This document shows, piece after piece, positions 24,468-33,303 of a stretch of DNA of 45,532 nt. The stretch is from an uncultured Pelagibacteraceae bacterium. GTDB taxonomy: Bacteria > Pseudomonadota > Alphaproteobacteria > Pelagibacterales > Pelagibacteraceae. Under the pieces are notes generated by a model. The model was not told the DNA's origin, ran no database searches, and was given only the letters and a program-made list of their open reading frames with translations. The DNA is taken from assembly GCA_902518595.1 (NCBI GenBank), contig CABYGR010000005.1, positions 1-45,532 of the forward strand, read 5' to 3'. A program made the position numbers and the translations under genes. Position 1 is the first letter of the stretch, and every line of letters begins with the position of its first letter.

Positions 24468-25906
24468 TAAGCTACTTTTGCTTTTTGGGCTACTTTAGTT
24501 TCTAAATATTTTTTAATAGAAGATGCAGCATCTCTTCCATCTTTAATTGCCCAAACAACTAAAGAAGCTCCTCTAACTATATCTCCAGCGGCAAAAACTC
24601 CTTCTAAATTGGTCTCCATAGTGTCAAAGTCAGTTTTGATTGTTCCCCATTTTGAGACTTGTAATTCTTGTGAATCAAATAAATTTGGTAAATTTTCTGG
24701 ATCAAAACCTAGGGCCTTAATAACCATATCAGCTTTAATTTCAAAATTTGATCCTTTTTTAATTTCAGGCCTTCTTCTTCCACTTTCATCAGGATCTCCT
24801 AATTGAATCTTGTCTACAATCAAACTTTCAATTTTACTAGTTCCCTTAAATTCTTTTGGACTTGATAGCCAAACAAATTCTACACCTTCTTCTTCTGCAT
24901 TTGAAACTTCTCTCGCTGAACCTGGCATATTTTCTTTATCTCTTCTGTATAAACATTTTACTGATTTTGCTTTTTGTCTTATAGAAGTTCTAACACAATC
25001 CATAGCTGTATCACCTCCACCTATAACCACTACATCCTTTCCTTCAGCGTTTAAAACTCCTTTATCAAATAACTCAACTTCATCACCTAATCCTTTTCTA
25101 TTAGAGGCAGTTAAAAATTCCATCGCTGGAAAAATGTTATTTAAATCATTTCCAGGTAAGTTAATCTCTCTAGCTTTATAAACTCCAGTTGCGATCAATA
25201 AGGCATCATGTTTTTTTCTTAATTGTTCTAAATTAGAATCTTTTCCTACTTCAAAATTTTGAATAAATTCTATCCCACTTTCATCTAGGAGTTTTGTTCT
25301 TCTCTGTACTACAAATTTTTCTAATTTAAAATTAGGTATTCCATAGATTAAGAGACCACCTGGTCGATCATAGCGATCATAAATGGTGATTTTATAACCA
25401 CATTTTCTTAGTTGTTCAGCAGCTGCTAGTCCAGCTGGTCCAGCTCCTATAATTCCTATGCTTTGATTTTTTTCATTTTTAATCTTTAATGGTTTAATCC
25501 ATCCTTTCTCCCAAGCAGTATCCGTAATATATTTTTCAACTGAACCAATAGTAACTGTTCCATGACCAGACTGTTCTATTACACAATTTCCTTCGCATAA
25601 TCTGTCCTGTGGACATATTCTTCCACAAACCTCAGGCATATTATTAGTACTTTGTGACAATTCATAAGCCTCTTGAACTCTCCCCTCTGCAGTTAATTTT
25701 AACCAATCTGGAATATTATTACTTAAAGGGCAATGAATCTGACAAAATGGAACTCCACACTGAGAGCATCTACTTGATTGTTCTTTTGCTTTGTCTTTAA
25801 TAAACTGGTTATATATTTCCTTAAAATCTGATTTTCTATTTTCAACATCTCTTTTAGGTGGATTTTGTTGACCTATTTTTACAAATTTTAACATTTTATC
25901 AGTCAT
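24467..25906 (-). CDS. gltD: Glutamate synthase small (beta) subunit
   Basis: 479 residues. The N-terminal cysteine-rich segment (CSQCGVPFCQIHCPL; CGRICPQDRLCEGNC) binds [4Fe-4S] clusters. The FAD-binding motif GIIGAGPAGLAAAEQL and the NADPH-binding motif VVVIGGGDTAMDC follow, and the C-terminal GVFAAGDIVRGASLVVWAI closes the FAD site. It passes NADPH electrons to GltB. Here gltD precedes gltB, with a one-base overlap (TAATG). The divergent uppP gene lies 184 bp away across a region containing several inverted repeats. Confidence 0.97.
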   Translation of the reverse strand: MTDKMLKFVKIGQQNPPKRDVENRKSDFKEIYNQFIKDKAKEQSSRCSQCGVPFCQIHCPLSNNIPDWLKLTAEGRVQEAYELSQSTNNMPEVCGRICPQDRLCEGNCVIEQSGHGTVTIGSVEKYITDTAWEKGWIKPLKIKNEKNQSIGIIGAGPAGLAAAEQLRKCGYKITIYDRYDRPGGLLIYGIPNFKLEKFVVQRRTKLLDESGIEFIQNFEVGKDSNLEQLRKKHDALLIATGVYKAREINLPGNDLNNIFPAMEFLTASNRKGLGDEVELFDKGVLNAEGKDVVVIGGGDTAMDCVRTSIRQKAKSVKCLYRRDKENMPGSAREVSNAEEEGVEFVWLSSPKEFKGTSKIESLIVDKIQLGDPDESGRRRPEIKKGSNFEIKADMVIKALGFDPENLPNLFDSQELQVSKWGTIKTDFDTMETNLEGVFAAGDIVRGASLVVWAIKDGRDAASSIKKYLETKVAQKAKVA

Positions 25907-25941
25907 AATTTTTTTTGAATATAAAGCAAAATATACATTGT

Positions 25942-25955
25942 TTTTACTAGTAAAA
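25942..25955. promoter_or_regulatory. 14-bp perfect palindrome upstream of gltD
   Basis: TTTTACTAGTAAAA reads identically on both strands. It lies about 36 bp upstream of the gltD start, where a promoter-overlapping operator could sit. It is A+T-rich apart from the central ACTAGT, so chance is possible, but it adds to two further dyads in the same 184-bp gap. Confidence 0.35.
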
Positions 25956-25962
25956 GAATTAT

Positions 25963-25985
25963 TTAGGTCAGTATTTATGACCTAA
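25963..25985. promoter_or_regulatory. Inverted repeat, candidate operator between gltD and uppP
   Basis: TTAGGTCA and TGACCTAA are perfect 8-bp inverted arms separated by 7 bp, a geometry typical of a dimeric transcription factor. It lies 57-79 bp upstream of gltD and just before a TATAAT box pointing toward uppP, so it could activate gltDB or repress uppP. The GGTC/GACC cores make it less A+T-biased than its surroundings. No known regulator is recognised. Confidence 0.5.
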
Positions 25986-25992
25986 TTTTAAC

Positions 25993-25998
25993 TATAAT
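25993..25998 (+). promoter_or_regulatory. Candidate -10 box (TATAAT) toward uppP
   Basis: A perfect TATAAT on the plus strand, 8 bp downstream of the 23-bp dyad. It would give a leader of roughly 85 nt before the uppP ATG at 26091. No consensus -35 is visible at 17 bp, where the right half of the dyad's spacer lies; that fits activator dependence or chance equally. Confidence 0.3.
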
Positions 25999-26038
25999 CA
26001 CCTTTAAATAAAGAAATTTTAATAATTGCATATCTAAT

Positions 26039-26053
26039 ATTCGAAAATCGAAT
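26039..26053. repeat. Short inverted repeat in the uppP leader region
   Basis: ATTCGA-AAA-TCGAAT: 6-bp perfect arms around a 3-nt centre, 38 bp upstream of the uppP ATG. It could form a small hairpin in the mRNA leader or act as an operator. Support is weak because of its size. Confidence 0.3.
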
Positions 26054-26090
26054 TGTTTAAAATGAATATTTTTTAAGTTACCACAATTAT

Positions 26091-26858
26091 ATGTTCCAAG
26101 ATTTTATAGAAATACTAATACTTTCAGCTATCCAAGGAATATCTGAGTTTTTACCAATCAGTTCATCAGCACATTTAATATTAATATCAAACTTTTACGA
26201 TTTTAGATCTAGTTCATTATTGATTGATATTAGTTTACATCTAGGATCTTTATTTGCGATAATATTTTATTTTAAAAATGAATTATTTGACCTTAAAAAT
26301 AATCAAAAAATTTTAATTCTTTTAATCATTGGCTCAATACCCCTTATCATTTTTGGGTACTTGCTATACACAACTGATCTAATCTATTTATTTAGAAATC
26401 CAAAGATTATTGCTTTTACAACTTTATTTTTTGGAATAATACTTTATTTTGCGGACCAAAGAAAAATTGAAAAAAATATTTCAGCAAATTTAAATTTTAG
26501 ATCAATATTGTTTATTGGTTTATTTCAGATACTTGCTTTAATTCCAGGTGTAAGTAGGGCAGGTATTACAATTACTGCTGCGAGATTTCTCAAATTTAAT
26601 AGAGTTGATGCTAGCAAAATTTCTTTTTTATTATCCATCCCTGCACTTACTGGTGCAAGTTTTCTAGAATTAAAGGATATAATTAATCATTCAATTGAAA
26701 TAAATTTAATTATATTTGTTGCAATTATATTATCATTTTTATTTTCTTTTATTACTGTTAAATTCTTTTTAAAATATATAGAAAAATTTTCATTAAATAT
26801 TTTTGTAATATACAGAATTATCGTTAGTTTAATTTTATTTAAATTAATTTATTTTTAA
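26091..26858 (+). CDS. uppP: Undecaprenyl-diphosphatase (UppP/BacA)
   Basis: 255 residues of hydrophobic polytopic protein with about seven or eight membrane segments. Both family signatures are present: the N-terminal GISEFLPISSSAHLIL (catalytic Glu and Ser-rich loop) and the second motif LIPGVSRAGITITAARFL with its conserved arginine. It dephosphorylates undecaprenyl pyrophosphate to recycle the lipid carrier for peptidoglycan and O-antigen synthesis. It is slightly shorter than the ~270-residue average. It is divergent from gltD, and its stop overlaps the convergent EamA gene by 4 bases. Confidence 0.95.
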   Translation: MFQDFIEILILSAIQGISEFLPISSSAHLILISNFYDFRSSSLLIDISLHLGSLFAIIFYFKNELFDLKNNQKILILLIIGSIPLIIFGYLLYTTDLIYLFRNPKIIAFTTLFFGIILYFADQRKIEKNISANLNFRSILFIGLFQILALIPGVSRAGITITAARFLKFNRVDASKISFLLSIPALTGASFLELKDIINHSIEINLIIFVAIILSFLFSFITVKFFLKYIEKFSLNIFVIYRIIVSLILFKLIYF

Positions 26859-27745
26859 GCTACCTTTTTTACCAAAGGCAATAACTGAGATAATAAAACA
26901 CCACATAAAATAAAAAAACATCCTAATAAATTATTAATGTTAAGTAATTGATTTAATAAAAACCAAGCTGCTATAGTTGCAAAAACACCTTCTAAAGAAA
27001 AAATTATAGCTGCTGGAGCAGGTGTAATATTTCTTTGAGCATATATTTGAAGTACAAAAGCAAGTCCTCCGGATAAAATACCGGCATATAAAATTGAATT
27101 TATTTCATTTAAAATGTTTTCAAAAATAAATTCTTCGTATATTGATCCGATGATAAAAGAAAATAAAGAAACAATTAAAGTTTGTGTAGCTCCAACTGTT
27201 AGTGGTAGATTATATTTTTTAACCATAAGTCCTGTAAAGATTATATGAGTGCTCCAAAATAAAGCTCCAAGTACAACTAGAGTGTCCCCAAGTCTAATTG
27301 TAGCATCTTGAAAATTTGTAAGCAAGTAACCTCCTATCACACATAAAAAAACTGAGGGCCAAACACTCCAATGGATAGACTCTCTTTTAAATATAAAAAT
27401 TATTATCGGTACCATTGGTACATAAAAAATTGTAAAAAAAGCTGCATTAGCAACATCTGTATAAAGAAGAGCGACTTGTTGGAGTGCTGATCCTAAAAAA
27501 AGGGATATACCTATTAAAAATGAAAGAATAAAAAATGTTTTTTTATCTATTCTAATTTCAGATTTTATTTTTTTTGCTTCAAACCAAAAAGCTAGAGGTA
27601 TTATAGCTAAAAAACCAACAAAAAATCTCACAGCATTAAAAGTAAAAGGGCCTATGTCATCCATTCCTGTATCCTGTGCTATAAATGTAGTGCCCCAAAT
27701 AAAAGTGCAAAGAAGAGCACTAAATAATGAAACAGTTTTGGACAT
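26855..27745 (-). CDS. EamA/DMT-superfamily transporter
   Basis: 296 residues with about ten predicted membrane helices in two EamA repeats. The first starts LFSALLCTFIWGTTFIAQD; the second has LGALFWSTHIIFTGLMV and ends with the typical SLEGVFATIAAWFLLNQ segment. Members export or import small metabolites such as amino acids and nucleosides; the substrate is not predictable. It starts 6 bp after the aceF stop on the same strand and is probably cotranscribed with the PDH genes, which may hint at a pyruvate- or amino-acid-related substrate (inference). Confidence 0.88.
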   Translation of the reverse strand: MSKTVSLFSALLCTFIWGTTFIAQDTGMDDIGPFTFNAVRFFVGFLAIIPLAFWFEAKKIKSEIRIDKKTFFILSFLIGISLFLGSALQQVALLYTDVANAAFFTIFYVPMVPIIIFIFKRESIHWSVWPSVFLCVIGGYLLTNFQDATIRLGDTLVVLGALFWSTHIIFTGLMVKKYNLPLTVGATQTLIVSLFSFIIGSIYEEFIFENILNEINSILYAGILSGGLAFVLQIYAQRNITPAPAAIIFSLEGVFATIAAWFLLNQLLNINNLLGCFFILCGVLLSQLLPLVKKVA

Positions 27746-27751
27746 GATTTT

Positions 27752-28681
27752 TTATACAGCTAACTTATAAGCAAAATTTTTTCCTAAATTTTCTTTTAAT
27801 TCATTATTAAATCTAGATGCTTCTGCTCCATCTATTATCCTGTGATCATAAGAGAGTGACAATGGTAACATTATTCTGTTAACAAATTTTCCTTCTATAA
27901 AAACTTGCTTCCTTTGTGACTTTCCTATTCCTAAAATAGCAACCTCTGGAAAGTTAATAATTGGAGTGAAAAATGAACCACCTATTCCACCAAGACTTGT
28001 TATGGTCATTGATCCTCCAAATAATTCTTTTTTATCAATTTTAAGCTTTCTACATTTTTCACTCAATTCTTTGAGCTCATCAGCTATTAATGAAATATTC
28101 TTATTATTTACATTCCTAACTTTAGGCACCATTAAACCATTTTGTGTGTCTACCGCTATACCAATATGATAATATTTCTTTAAAGTCATTTTTCCTTTTT
28201 CAACTTCATCAATTGATGAATTAAAATTAGGAAATTTTTTTAATGATGCAACTAAAGCTTTAATAATAAAAGCTAATGGAGTTATTTTTTTTTTTTCACC
28301 TGTATAAATATCTGTAAGTGAAGTTCTAAATTCTTCCATTTCTGTGATGTCTGCCTCATCATGATTGGTAACATGGGGTATATTAGTCCATGAGTTCATT
28401 AAGTATCTAGAAGAAAGTTTTTTAACTCTTGGGATATCTTTTACTTCTATTTCTCCAAATTCTGAATGCAAATATTCTAATTTAATTTTTTGTTCATTTT
28501 TAATCTTAACTTCCTTATTTTGACTAGATTTATTAGAAACAAATAACTTAATATCACTCTCTGTAACTCTTCCGTTTCTTTCGTTACCTCGAACTTTATT
28601 AATATCAACTCCAAGTTCTCTTGCAAATTTTCTTACTTTTGGGGAAGCAGATACTATTGAATAAGTTTCATTTTCAGTCAT
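27752..28681 (-). CDS. aceF: Pyruvate dehydrogenase E2 (dihydrolipoamide acetyltransferase), without lipoyl domain
   Basis: 309 residues. It begins directly with a peripheral-subunit-binding domain (about 10-50: ASPKVRKFARELGVDINKVRGNERNGRVTESDI, shown in part), then a short linker and the catalytic acyltransferase domain. The active-site motif is H280-x3-D284-G (HRIIDG). Standard E2 proteins carry one to three N-terminal lipoyl domains; none is present, and the start follows the aceE stop after one base, so none has been missed upstream. The missing lipoyl domain is instead fused to E1 in the preceding gene. No E3 gene is in the window. Confidence 0.92.
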   Translation of the reverse strand: MTENETYSIVSASPKVRKFARELGVDINKVRGNERNGRVTESDIKLFVSNKSSQNKEVKIKNEQKIKLEYLHSEFGEIEVKDIPRVKKLSSRYLMNSWTNIPHVTNHDEADITEMEEFRTSLTDIYTGEKKKITPLAFIIKALVASLKKFPNFNSSIDEVEKGKMTLKKYYHIGIAVDTQNGLMVPKVRNVNNKNISLIADELKELSEKCRKLKIDKKELFGGSMTITSLGGIGGSFFTPIINFPEVAILGIGKSQRKQVFIEGKFVNRIMLPLSLSYDHRIIDGAEASRFNNELKENLGKNFAYKLAV

Positions 28682-28682
28682 C

Positions 28683-31600
28683 TTATAATTTTGTAGGCAT
28701 TGGTTTTTCAGTGTCTATTTTATATTTTTTTATTGCATCTTTTGCATATTTTGATGTCAAAAGTTGTTCCTTGGCTAATATACTCAATCCATATGTAACA
28801 ATATGTTCTTTATCAACTTCAAAAAATTTTCTTAATTTGGTTCTTGTATCACTTCTTCCAAATCCATCTGTTCCTAAAGAATAAAAACTTTTATTAATAT
28901 AAGGTCTTATCTGATCTGAATTCATTCTCATATAATCTGAAGCTGCTAATATAGGACCTTCAGTATCTCCTAAACATTTTTCAACAAATGATTTTTTTTG
29001 ATCCTTATCTGGATTTAGAAGGTTATACCTTTCAATTTCTAACCCATTTCTTCTTAATTCGTTAAAACTTGTAACACTCCAGATTTCACTATCTATTTTA
29101 TATTCCTTCTGTAATATTTCTGCACCAGCTATCATTTCTCTAAGGATCGATCCTGAGCCAAGAAACTGAATTTTTGTTTTTTTGTATTTGTTAAATTCTT
29201 TAATCTTGTACATTCCATTTAAAATTCCTTCTTCGCATTTTTTATCTTTTGGCATTTCAGGATGTGGGTAATTTTCGTTCATTGTTGTAATGTAATAAAA
29301 AATATTCTCATTTTTTTCATGCATTCTTCTTAATCCTTCTCTAAAAATAACAGCAAGTTCATAATGAAAAGTTGGATCATAAGAGACACAATTGGGAATA
29401 GTTGATGCCATCAAGTGACTGTGACCATCTTGATGTTGTAATCCCTCACCAGCTAATGTTGTTCTGCCAGCAGTTGCTCCAATTAAAAAACCCCGAGATT
29501 GACTATCTGCTCCTGCCCAAGCAAAATCACCGATCCTTTGAAAACCAAACATAGAATAAAATAAATAAATAGGTATCATTTCTATATCATGATTGGTGTA
29601 TGAGGTTCCTGCTGCAATCCAAGATGACATTGCTCCTGCCTCAGTTATTCCTTCTTCTAAAACTTGACCACTTTTTTCTTCTCTATAGGAACTCAGTTGA
29701 GCAGCATCTTCTGGTTCATACTTTTGGCCTTCATGAGCATATATTCCAATTTTTTGAAAAAATCCTTCCATACCAAATGTTCTTGCCTCATCAGGAATAA
29801 TAGGAACTAATCTTTGTGCTAAATTTTTATCTCTAAGTAAATTTGTTAACATTCTTACTAAAGCCATTGTAGTAGACATTTCCTTTTTTCCTGTGGACTC
29901 TTTCATATTATCAAAAATATTTTTTGGTGGTGCTTTGATAGGTTTAGCATATGTAGTTCTTTCTGGAATAAATCCGCCAAGTTGAAGTCTTCTCTCTTTA
30001 ATGTACTTTATCTCTGGTGAATTTTGATCAGGTTTATAATATTCAATATTTCTTACTTGATCATCGTTTAATGGAACATCAAATCTATCTCTGTAATACA
30101 TTAAATCATCTATATCTAATTTTTTAGTTTGATGAGTAGTATTTACACTTTCTCCACTTTTTCCCATGCCATAACCTTTAATAGTTTTAGCAATTACAAC
30201 TGTTGGGCTTCCAATATTTTTTGAAGCCTTGTCGTAAGCTGCAAATACTTTATGGGGATCATGTCCACCTCTATTTAATCTCCAAATATCTTTATCAGAT
30301 AGGCTCGAAATTAAATTTTTAGTTTCTTGGTATTTACCAAAAAACTTTTCTCTAACATAAGCACCATCTCTTGCTTTCATTGCCTGATATTCACCATCCA
30401 CTGTTTCATTCATGGTTTTAACTAAATGTCCTGTTTTATCGTTTGCTAATAAAGAGTCCCAGTAAGATCCCCATATTACTTTAATTACATTCCACCCAGC
30501 ACCTCTAAAAATTCCCTCTAATTCTTGAATAATTTTTCCATTTCCTCTAACAGGACCATCTAACCTTTGTAAATTACAATTAACAACAAAAATTAAATTA
30601 TCTAATTTTTCTCTAGCTGCTAAACCAATAGCTCCTAAAGACTCAGGTTCATCCATTTCACCATCACCTAAGAATGCCCAAACTTTTCTTCCTTCATCTT
30701 TTATTAAACCTCTATTAATTAAATATTTCATATATCTTGCTTGATAAATTGCTAACATTGGACCTAAGCCCATAGATACTGTTGGGAATTGCCAAAAATT
30801 TGGCATTAACCATGGATGGGGATAAGATGATAGTCCCCCAGGATTTACTTCTTGTCTAAAACTATCCAATTGTTTTTCGCTAAGTCTTCCCTCTAGAAAA
30901 GCTCTTGCATACATTCCAGGCGCACTATGACCTTGGAAGTAAATTAAATCTCCCCCAAATTTATTATTTTTTGCTCTCCAAAAATGATTCATTCCGACAT
31001 CATATAGGGTTGCTGCAGATGCAAATGTTCCTATATGCCCTCCGAGCTCAGGAAACTTTTTATTAGCTCTGACTACCATTGCAGCTGCATTCCATCTTAT
31101 TAAAGATCTAATTCTTCTTTCAGTATTTTGGTCTCCATTAGATTTTTTTTCCTCACTAACAGGTATTGTGTTTATATATGGAGTATTTTGCGTATATGGA
31201 ATATTTGCACCTTCTTTATAAGCTTTGTTAATTAATTCCTTAATAAGATAATGAGCTCTCTGGTTACCATCTTTTTCAATAACAGATGACAATGATTCTA
31301 ACCATTCACTAGTTTCTAGAGGATCAATATCACCCTTATTTACTACCTGAATTATTTCAGATTTTTTTTCTCTTGCTTTTTCTGTCTCTTGTATGTTTCC
31401 AGTGGGTTTTTTTACTGATACTTTAGAAGCTTGTTCTTGAGAATTTTTTAAAGAAATCTCAGCTTCTTGAATTAAGTTTTCAGTATTTTTTGGAACTTCT
31501 TCTGAAGATGAAATGGCATCCTTTTTGCTTGATACTATTAAAAGCAAATCATCTTTCGAAACTTTATCTCCAACTTTTACCTCTATTTTTTCTATCTTAC

Positions 31601-31757
31601 CCTCAATAGTAGATGGAATTTCAACACTTGATTTATCACTTTCAATAGTAACTATAGGATCATTCTTTTTGATTTCTTGTCCTTCTTTAACTAAGAGTTC
31701 AATTACCTCAACATTTTCAAATTCACCAATATCAGGAACTAATAATTTTTCAGACAT
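28683..31757 (-). CDS. aceE: Pyruvate dehydrogenase E1, homodimeric type, with N-terminal lipoyl domain
   Basis: 1024 residues from the ATG at 31757; an in-frame ATG 17 codons upstream is possible, but MSEKLLVPDIGEF is a typical lipoyl-domain start. Residues 1-76 are a lipoyl domain with the modifiable lysine K42 in ESDKSSVEIP. A charged flexible linker (about 77-140) leads into a complete AceE-type E1 starting near DPLETSEWLE. The thiamine diphosphate motif is GDGEMDEPES...NCNLQRLDG. E1 decarboxylates pyruvate and acetylates lipoate, here on its own arm. Ordinary AceE is about 885 residues with no lipoyl domain. The E2 gene follows after one base. Confidence 0.93.
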   Translation of the reverse strand: MSEKLLVPDIGEFENVEVIELLVKEGQEIKKNDPIVTIESDKSSVEIPSTIEGKIEKIEVKVGDKVSKDDLLLIVSSKKDAISSSEEVPKNTENLIQEAEISLKNSQEQASKVSVKKPTGNIQETEKAREKKSEIIQVVNKGDIDPLETSEWLESLSSVIEKDGNQRAHYLIKELINKAYKEGANIPYTQNTPYINTIPVSEEKKSNGDQNTERRIRSLIRWNAAAMVVRANKKFPELGGHIGTFASAATLYDVGMNHFWRAKNNKFGGDLIYFQGHSAPGMYARAFLEGRLSEKQLDSFRQEVNPGGLSSYPHPWLMPNFWQFPTVSMGLGPMLAIYQARYMKYLINRGLIKDEGRKVWAFLGDGEMDEPESLGAIGLAAREKLDNLIFVVNCNLQRLDGPVRGNGKIIQELEGIFRGAGWNVIKVIWGSYWDSLLANDKTGHLVKTMNETVDGEYQAMKARDGAYVREKFFGKYQETKNLISSLSDKDIWRLNRGGHDPHKVFAAYDKASKNIGSPTVVIAKTIKGYGMGKSGESVNTTHQTKKLDIDDLMYYRDRFDVPLNDDQVRNIEYYKPDQNSPEIKYIKERRLQLGGFIPERTTYAKPIKAPPKNIFDNMKESTGKKEMSTTMALVRMLTNLLRDKNLAQRLVPIIPDEARTFGMEGFFQKIGIYAHEGQKYEPEDAAQLSSYREEKSGQVLEEGITEAGAMSSWIAAGTSYTNHDIEMIPIYLFYSMFGFQRIGDFAWAGADSQSRGFLIGATAGRTTLAGEGLQHQDGHSHLMASTIPNCVSYDPTFHYELAVIFREGLRRMHEKNENIFYYITTMNENYPHPEMPKDKKCEEGILNGMYKIKEFNKYKKTKIQFLGSGSILREMIAGAEILQKEYKIDSEIWSVTSFNELRRNGLEIERYNLLNPDKDQKKSFVEKCLGDTEGPILAASDYMRMNSDQIRPYINKSFYSLGTDGFGRSDTRTKLRKFFEVDKEHIVTYGLSILAKEQLLTSKYAKDAIKKYKIDTEKPMPTKL

Positions 31758-31852
31758 TTGTTTATATTTATACACCATAAAACTATAGTAAATTGCAAAT
31801 TTTAACACATTCTGATCAATTTTTGGACATTCTTAAATTGTAACTTATTCAA

Positions 31853-31969
31853 ATGTTTAAAAAGTTATTAAATGTGCTCATCCAACCAAAAGTGAGTACT
31901 TATCTAGATGCTAGAACTTGGATACAAATGATTTTGTTAGAAGAGAAATATAGGAAAATTAATTCTTAA
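31853..31969 (+). CDS. Possible small protein, 38 residues
   Basis: ATG to TAA encodes 38 residues containing PKVSTYLDARTWIQMILLEEKY in the middle and C-terminal part (shown in fragments: LDARTW, LLEEKYRK). The amphipathic, mixed composition with Trp, Arg and Asp looks like real protein rather than random A+T translation. It fills the 95-bp gap between aceE and the thiolase gene and overlaps the thiolase stop by 4 bases, the same tail-to-tail pattern as other genes here. No ribosome-binding site or promoter is obvious. Function unknown. Confidence 0.45.
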   Translation: MFKKLLNVLIQPKVSTYLDARTWIQMILLEEKYRKINS

Positions 31970-33141
31970 TTTCTCTCAATACATAAGGCTATACCCATTC
32001 CTCCGCCTATACAAAGTGTGGCACAGCCTTTCTTTTTATTTTGCTTTTTCATTTCATGTAAAAGAGTAACTAATATTCTTGCTCCTGATGCCCCAATTGG
32101 ATGACCAAGAGCTATAGCTCCTCCATTTACATTTACTTTATCCTCATCAATATTTAAATCCCGAATTACAGCAATACTTTGAGCTGCAAAAGCTTCATTA
32201 ATTTCAAAAAGATCTATATCCTCTAATTTCCAATTTGCTTTTTTTAAGGCTTCTTTAACTGCCCCTATAGGTCCTAATCCCATTAGTGATGGCTCAACTC
32301 CAACTGAGGCCCATGATACTATTTTGGCCAATGGTTTAATCGATTTTTTTTTAGCTTCTTCCAATTCTGATAATAATAAAACTGCTGCTCCATCATTAAT
32401 TCCAGAAGAGTTTCCTGGAGTAACTGTTCCATTTTCTCTAAAAACAGTTTCTAATTTTTTAAGATCTTCAATCTTTAAATTTTTTCTAGGGTGCTCATCT
32501 TTATCTAATAAGTGGTTATCTATATTAATTTCAACTAATTCATCTTTAAATTTATTCTGTTCTAAAGCCAGTTGAGCTTTGGCTTGAGATTTTAATGCAA
32601 AATCATCTTGCTCATCTTTGGAAATTTCATATTTCTCAGCAATATTTTCTGCCGTAACTCCCATATGATAATTATTGAATGCATCAATTAAGCCATCATA
32701 AATCATTGTATCAATCAATTTTTCTTCTGATATTTTTTTGTCTTTTCTATAAAATAAAGAATGAGGTGCTATTGACATATTTTCCTGACCTCCTGAAATA
32801 ATATTTTTAGCATCTCCTAATTTAATTGATTGATAGCCAGAAATTACTGATCTTAAACCAGATCCACATACCTGATTAATTAAAAATGCTGGAATAGATT
32901 TTGACAAACCTGCATTAATAGAAGCTTGTCGAGCAGGATTTTGACCACAACCAGCTGTTAAAACTTGCCCTAAAATTACTTCATCAATTTCATCAATATT
33001 AATTTCTGATCTTTTTATAATTTCTTTAATTACTATTGCACCAAGCTTGTGAGCTTTAATATCTTTTAGTGACCCCTTGTAAGATCCTATAGGAGTCCTT
33101 ATGGCATCAACAATTACAACTTCTTTATGTGTATTTCTCAT
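31966..33141 (-). CDS. Acetyl-CoA acetyltransferase (thiolase)
   Basis: 391 residues from ATG 33141; the upstream in-frame ATG at 33162 would add seven residues not typical of the family. The acylated nucleophile is C92 (NQVCGSGLRSV). The other catalytic motifs are NEAFAAQ, GGAIALGHPIGASGARI (His) and the C-terminal CIGGGMGIALC (second Cys). It matches biosynthetic-type thiolases (PhaA/AtoB) that condense or cleave acetoacetyl-CoA. It stands alone, transcribed away from tRNA-Arg; the partner pathway (ketone bodies, polyhydroxybutyrate or beta-oxidation) is not evident here. Confidence 0.93.
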   Translation of the reverse strand: MRNTHKEVVIVDAIRTPIGSYKGSLKDIKAHKLGAIVIKEIIKRSEINIDEIDEVILGQVLTAGCGQNPARQASINAGLSKSIPAFLINQVCGSGLRSVISGYQSIKLGDAKNIISGGQENMSIAPHSLFYRKDKKISEEKLIDTMIYDGLIDAFNNYHMGVTAENIAEKYEISKDEQDDFALKSQAKAQLALEQNKFKDELVEINIDNHLLDKDEHPRKNLKIEDLKKLETVFRENGTVTPGNSSGINDGAAVLLLSELEEAKKKSIKPLAKIVSWASVGVEPSLMGLGPIGAVKEALKKANWKLEDIDLFEINEAFAAQSIAVIRDLNIDEDKVNVNGGAIALGHPIGASGARILVTLLHEMKKQNKKKGCATLCIGGGMGIALCIERN

Positions 33142-33187
33142 TTTAGAAAGTGTTTTAAACAAGATATCTTAAAAAATGATAATACTA

Positions 33188-33193
33188 TATAAT
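33188..33193 (+). promoter_or_regulatory. Candidate -10 box of tRNA-Arg
   Basis: A perfect TATAAT ends 18 bp before the mature tRNA 5' end at 33212, leaving a short 5' leader for RNase P. A matching -35 is not clear. The position relative to an independently transcribed tRNA gene is the main support. Confidence 0.45.
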
Positions 33194-33211
33194 AAAAAAA
33201 AATAACAATAA

Positions 33212-33288
33212 GCGCCTGTAGCTCAATTGGATAGAGCGCTTGGCTACGGACCAGGAGGTTCTGGGTTCGACTCCTAGCAGGCGCACCA
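33212..33288 (+). tRNA. tRNA-Arg (anticodon ACG)
   Basis: GCGCCTG pairs perfectly with CAGGCGC in the acceptor stem, followed by A-CCA (CCA encoded). The D-loop contains AGCTCAATTGGATAGAGC, the anticodon arm is CTTGG-CTACGGA-CCAGG with anticodon ACG, and the T-arm is GTTCGACTCC. The length is 77 nt. A34 would need deamination to inosine by TadA to read CGU/CGC/CGA. It lies between the divergent thiolase gene and the convergent GT2 gene, 15 nt from the latter's stop. Confidence 0.97.
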
Positions 33289-33303
33289 ATATATTTTGTA
33301 AAC

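Noticed and set aside
24465-26100. Riboswitch or attenuator leader before gltD
   Set aside because: Only about 180 bp are available, with no recognisable glycine, SAM or glutamine aptamer elements; dyads look like protein operators.
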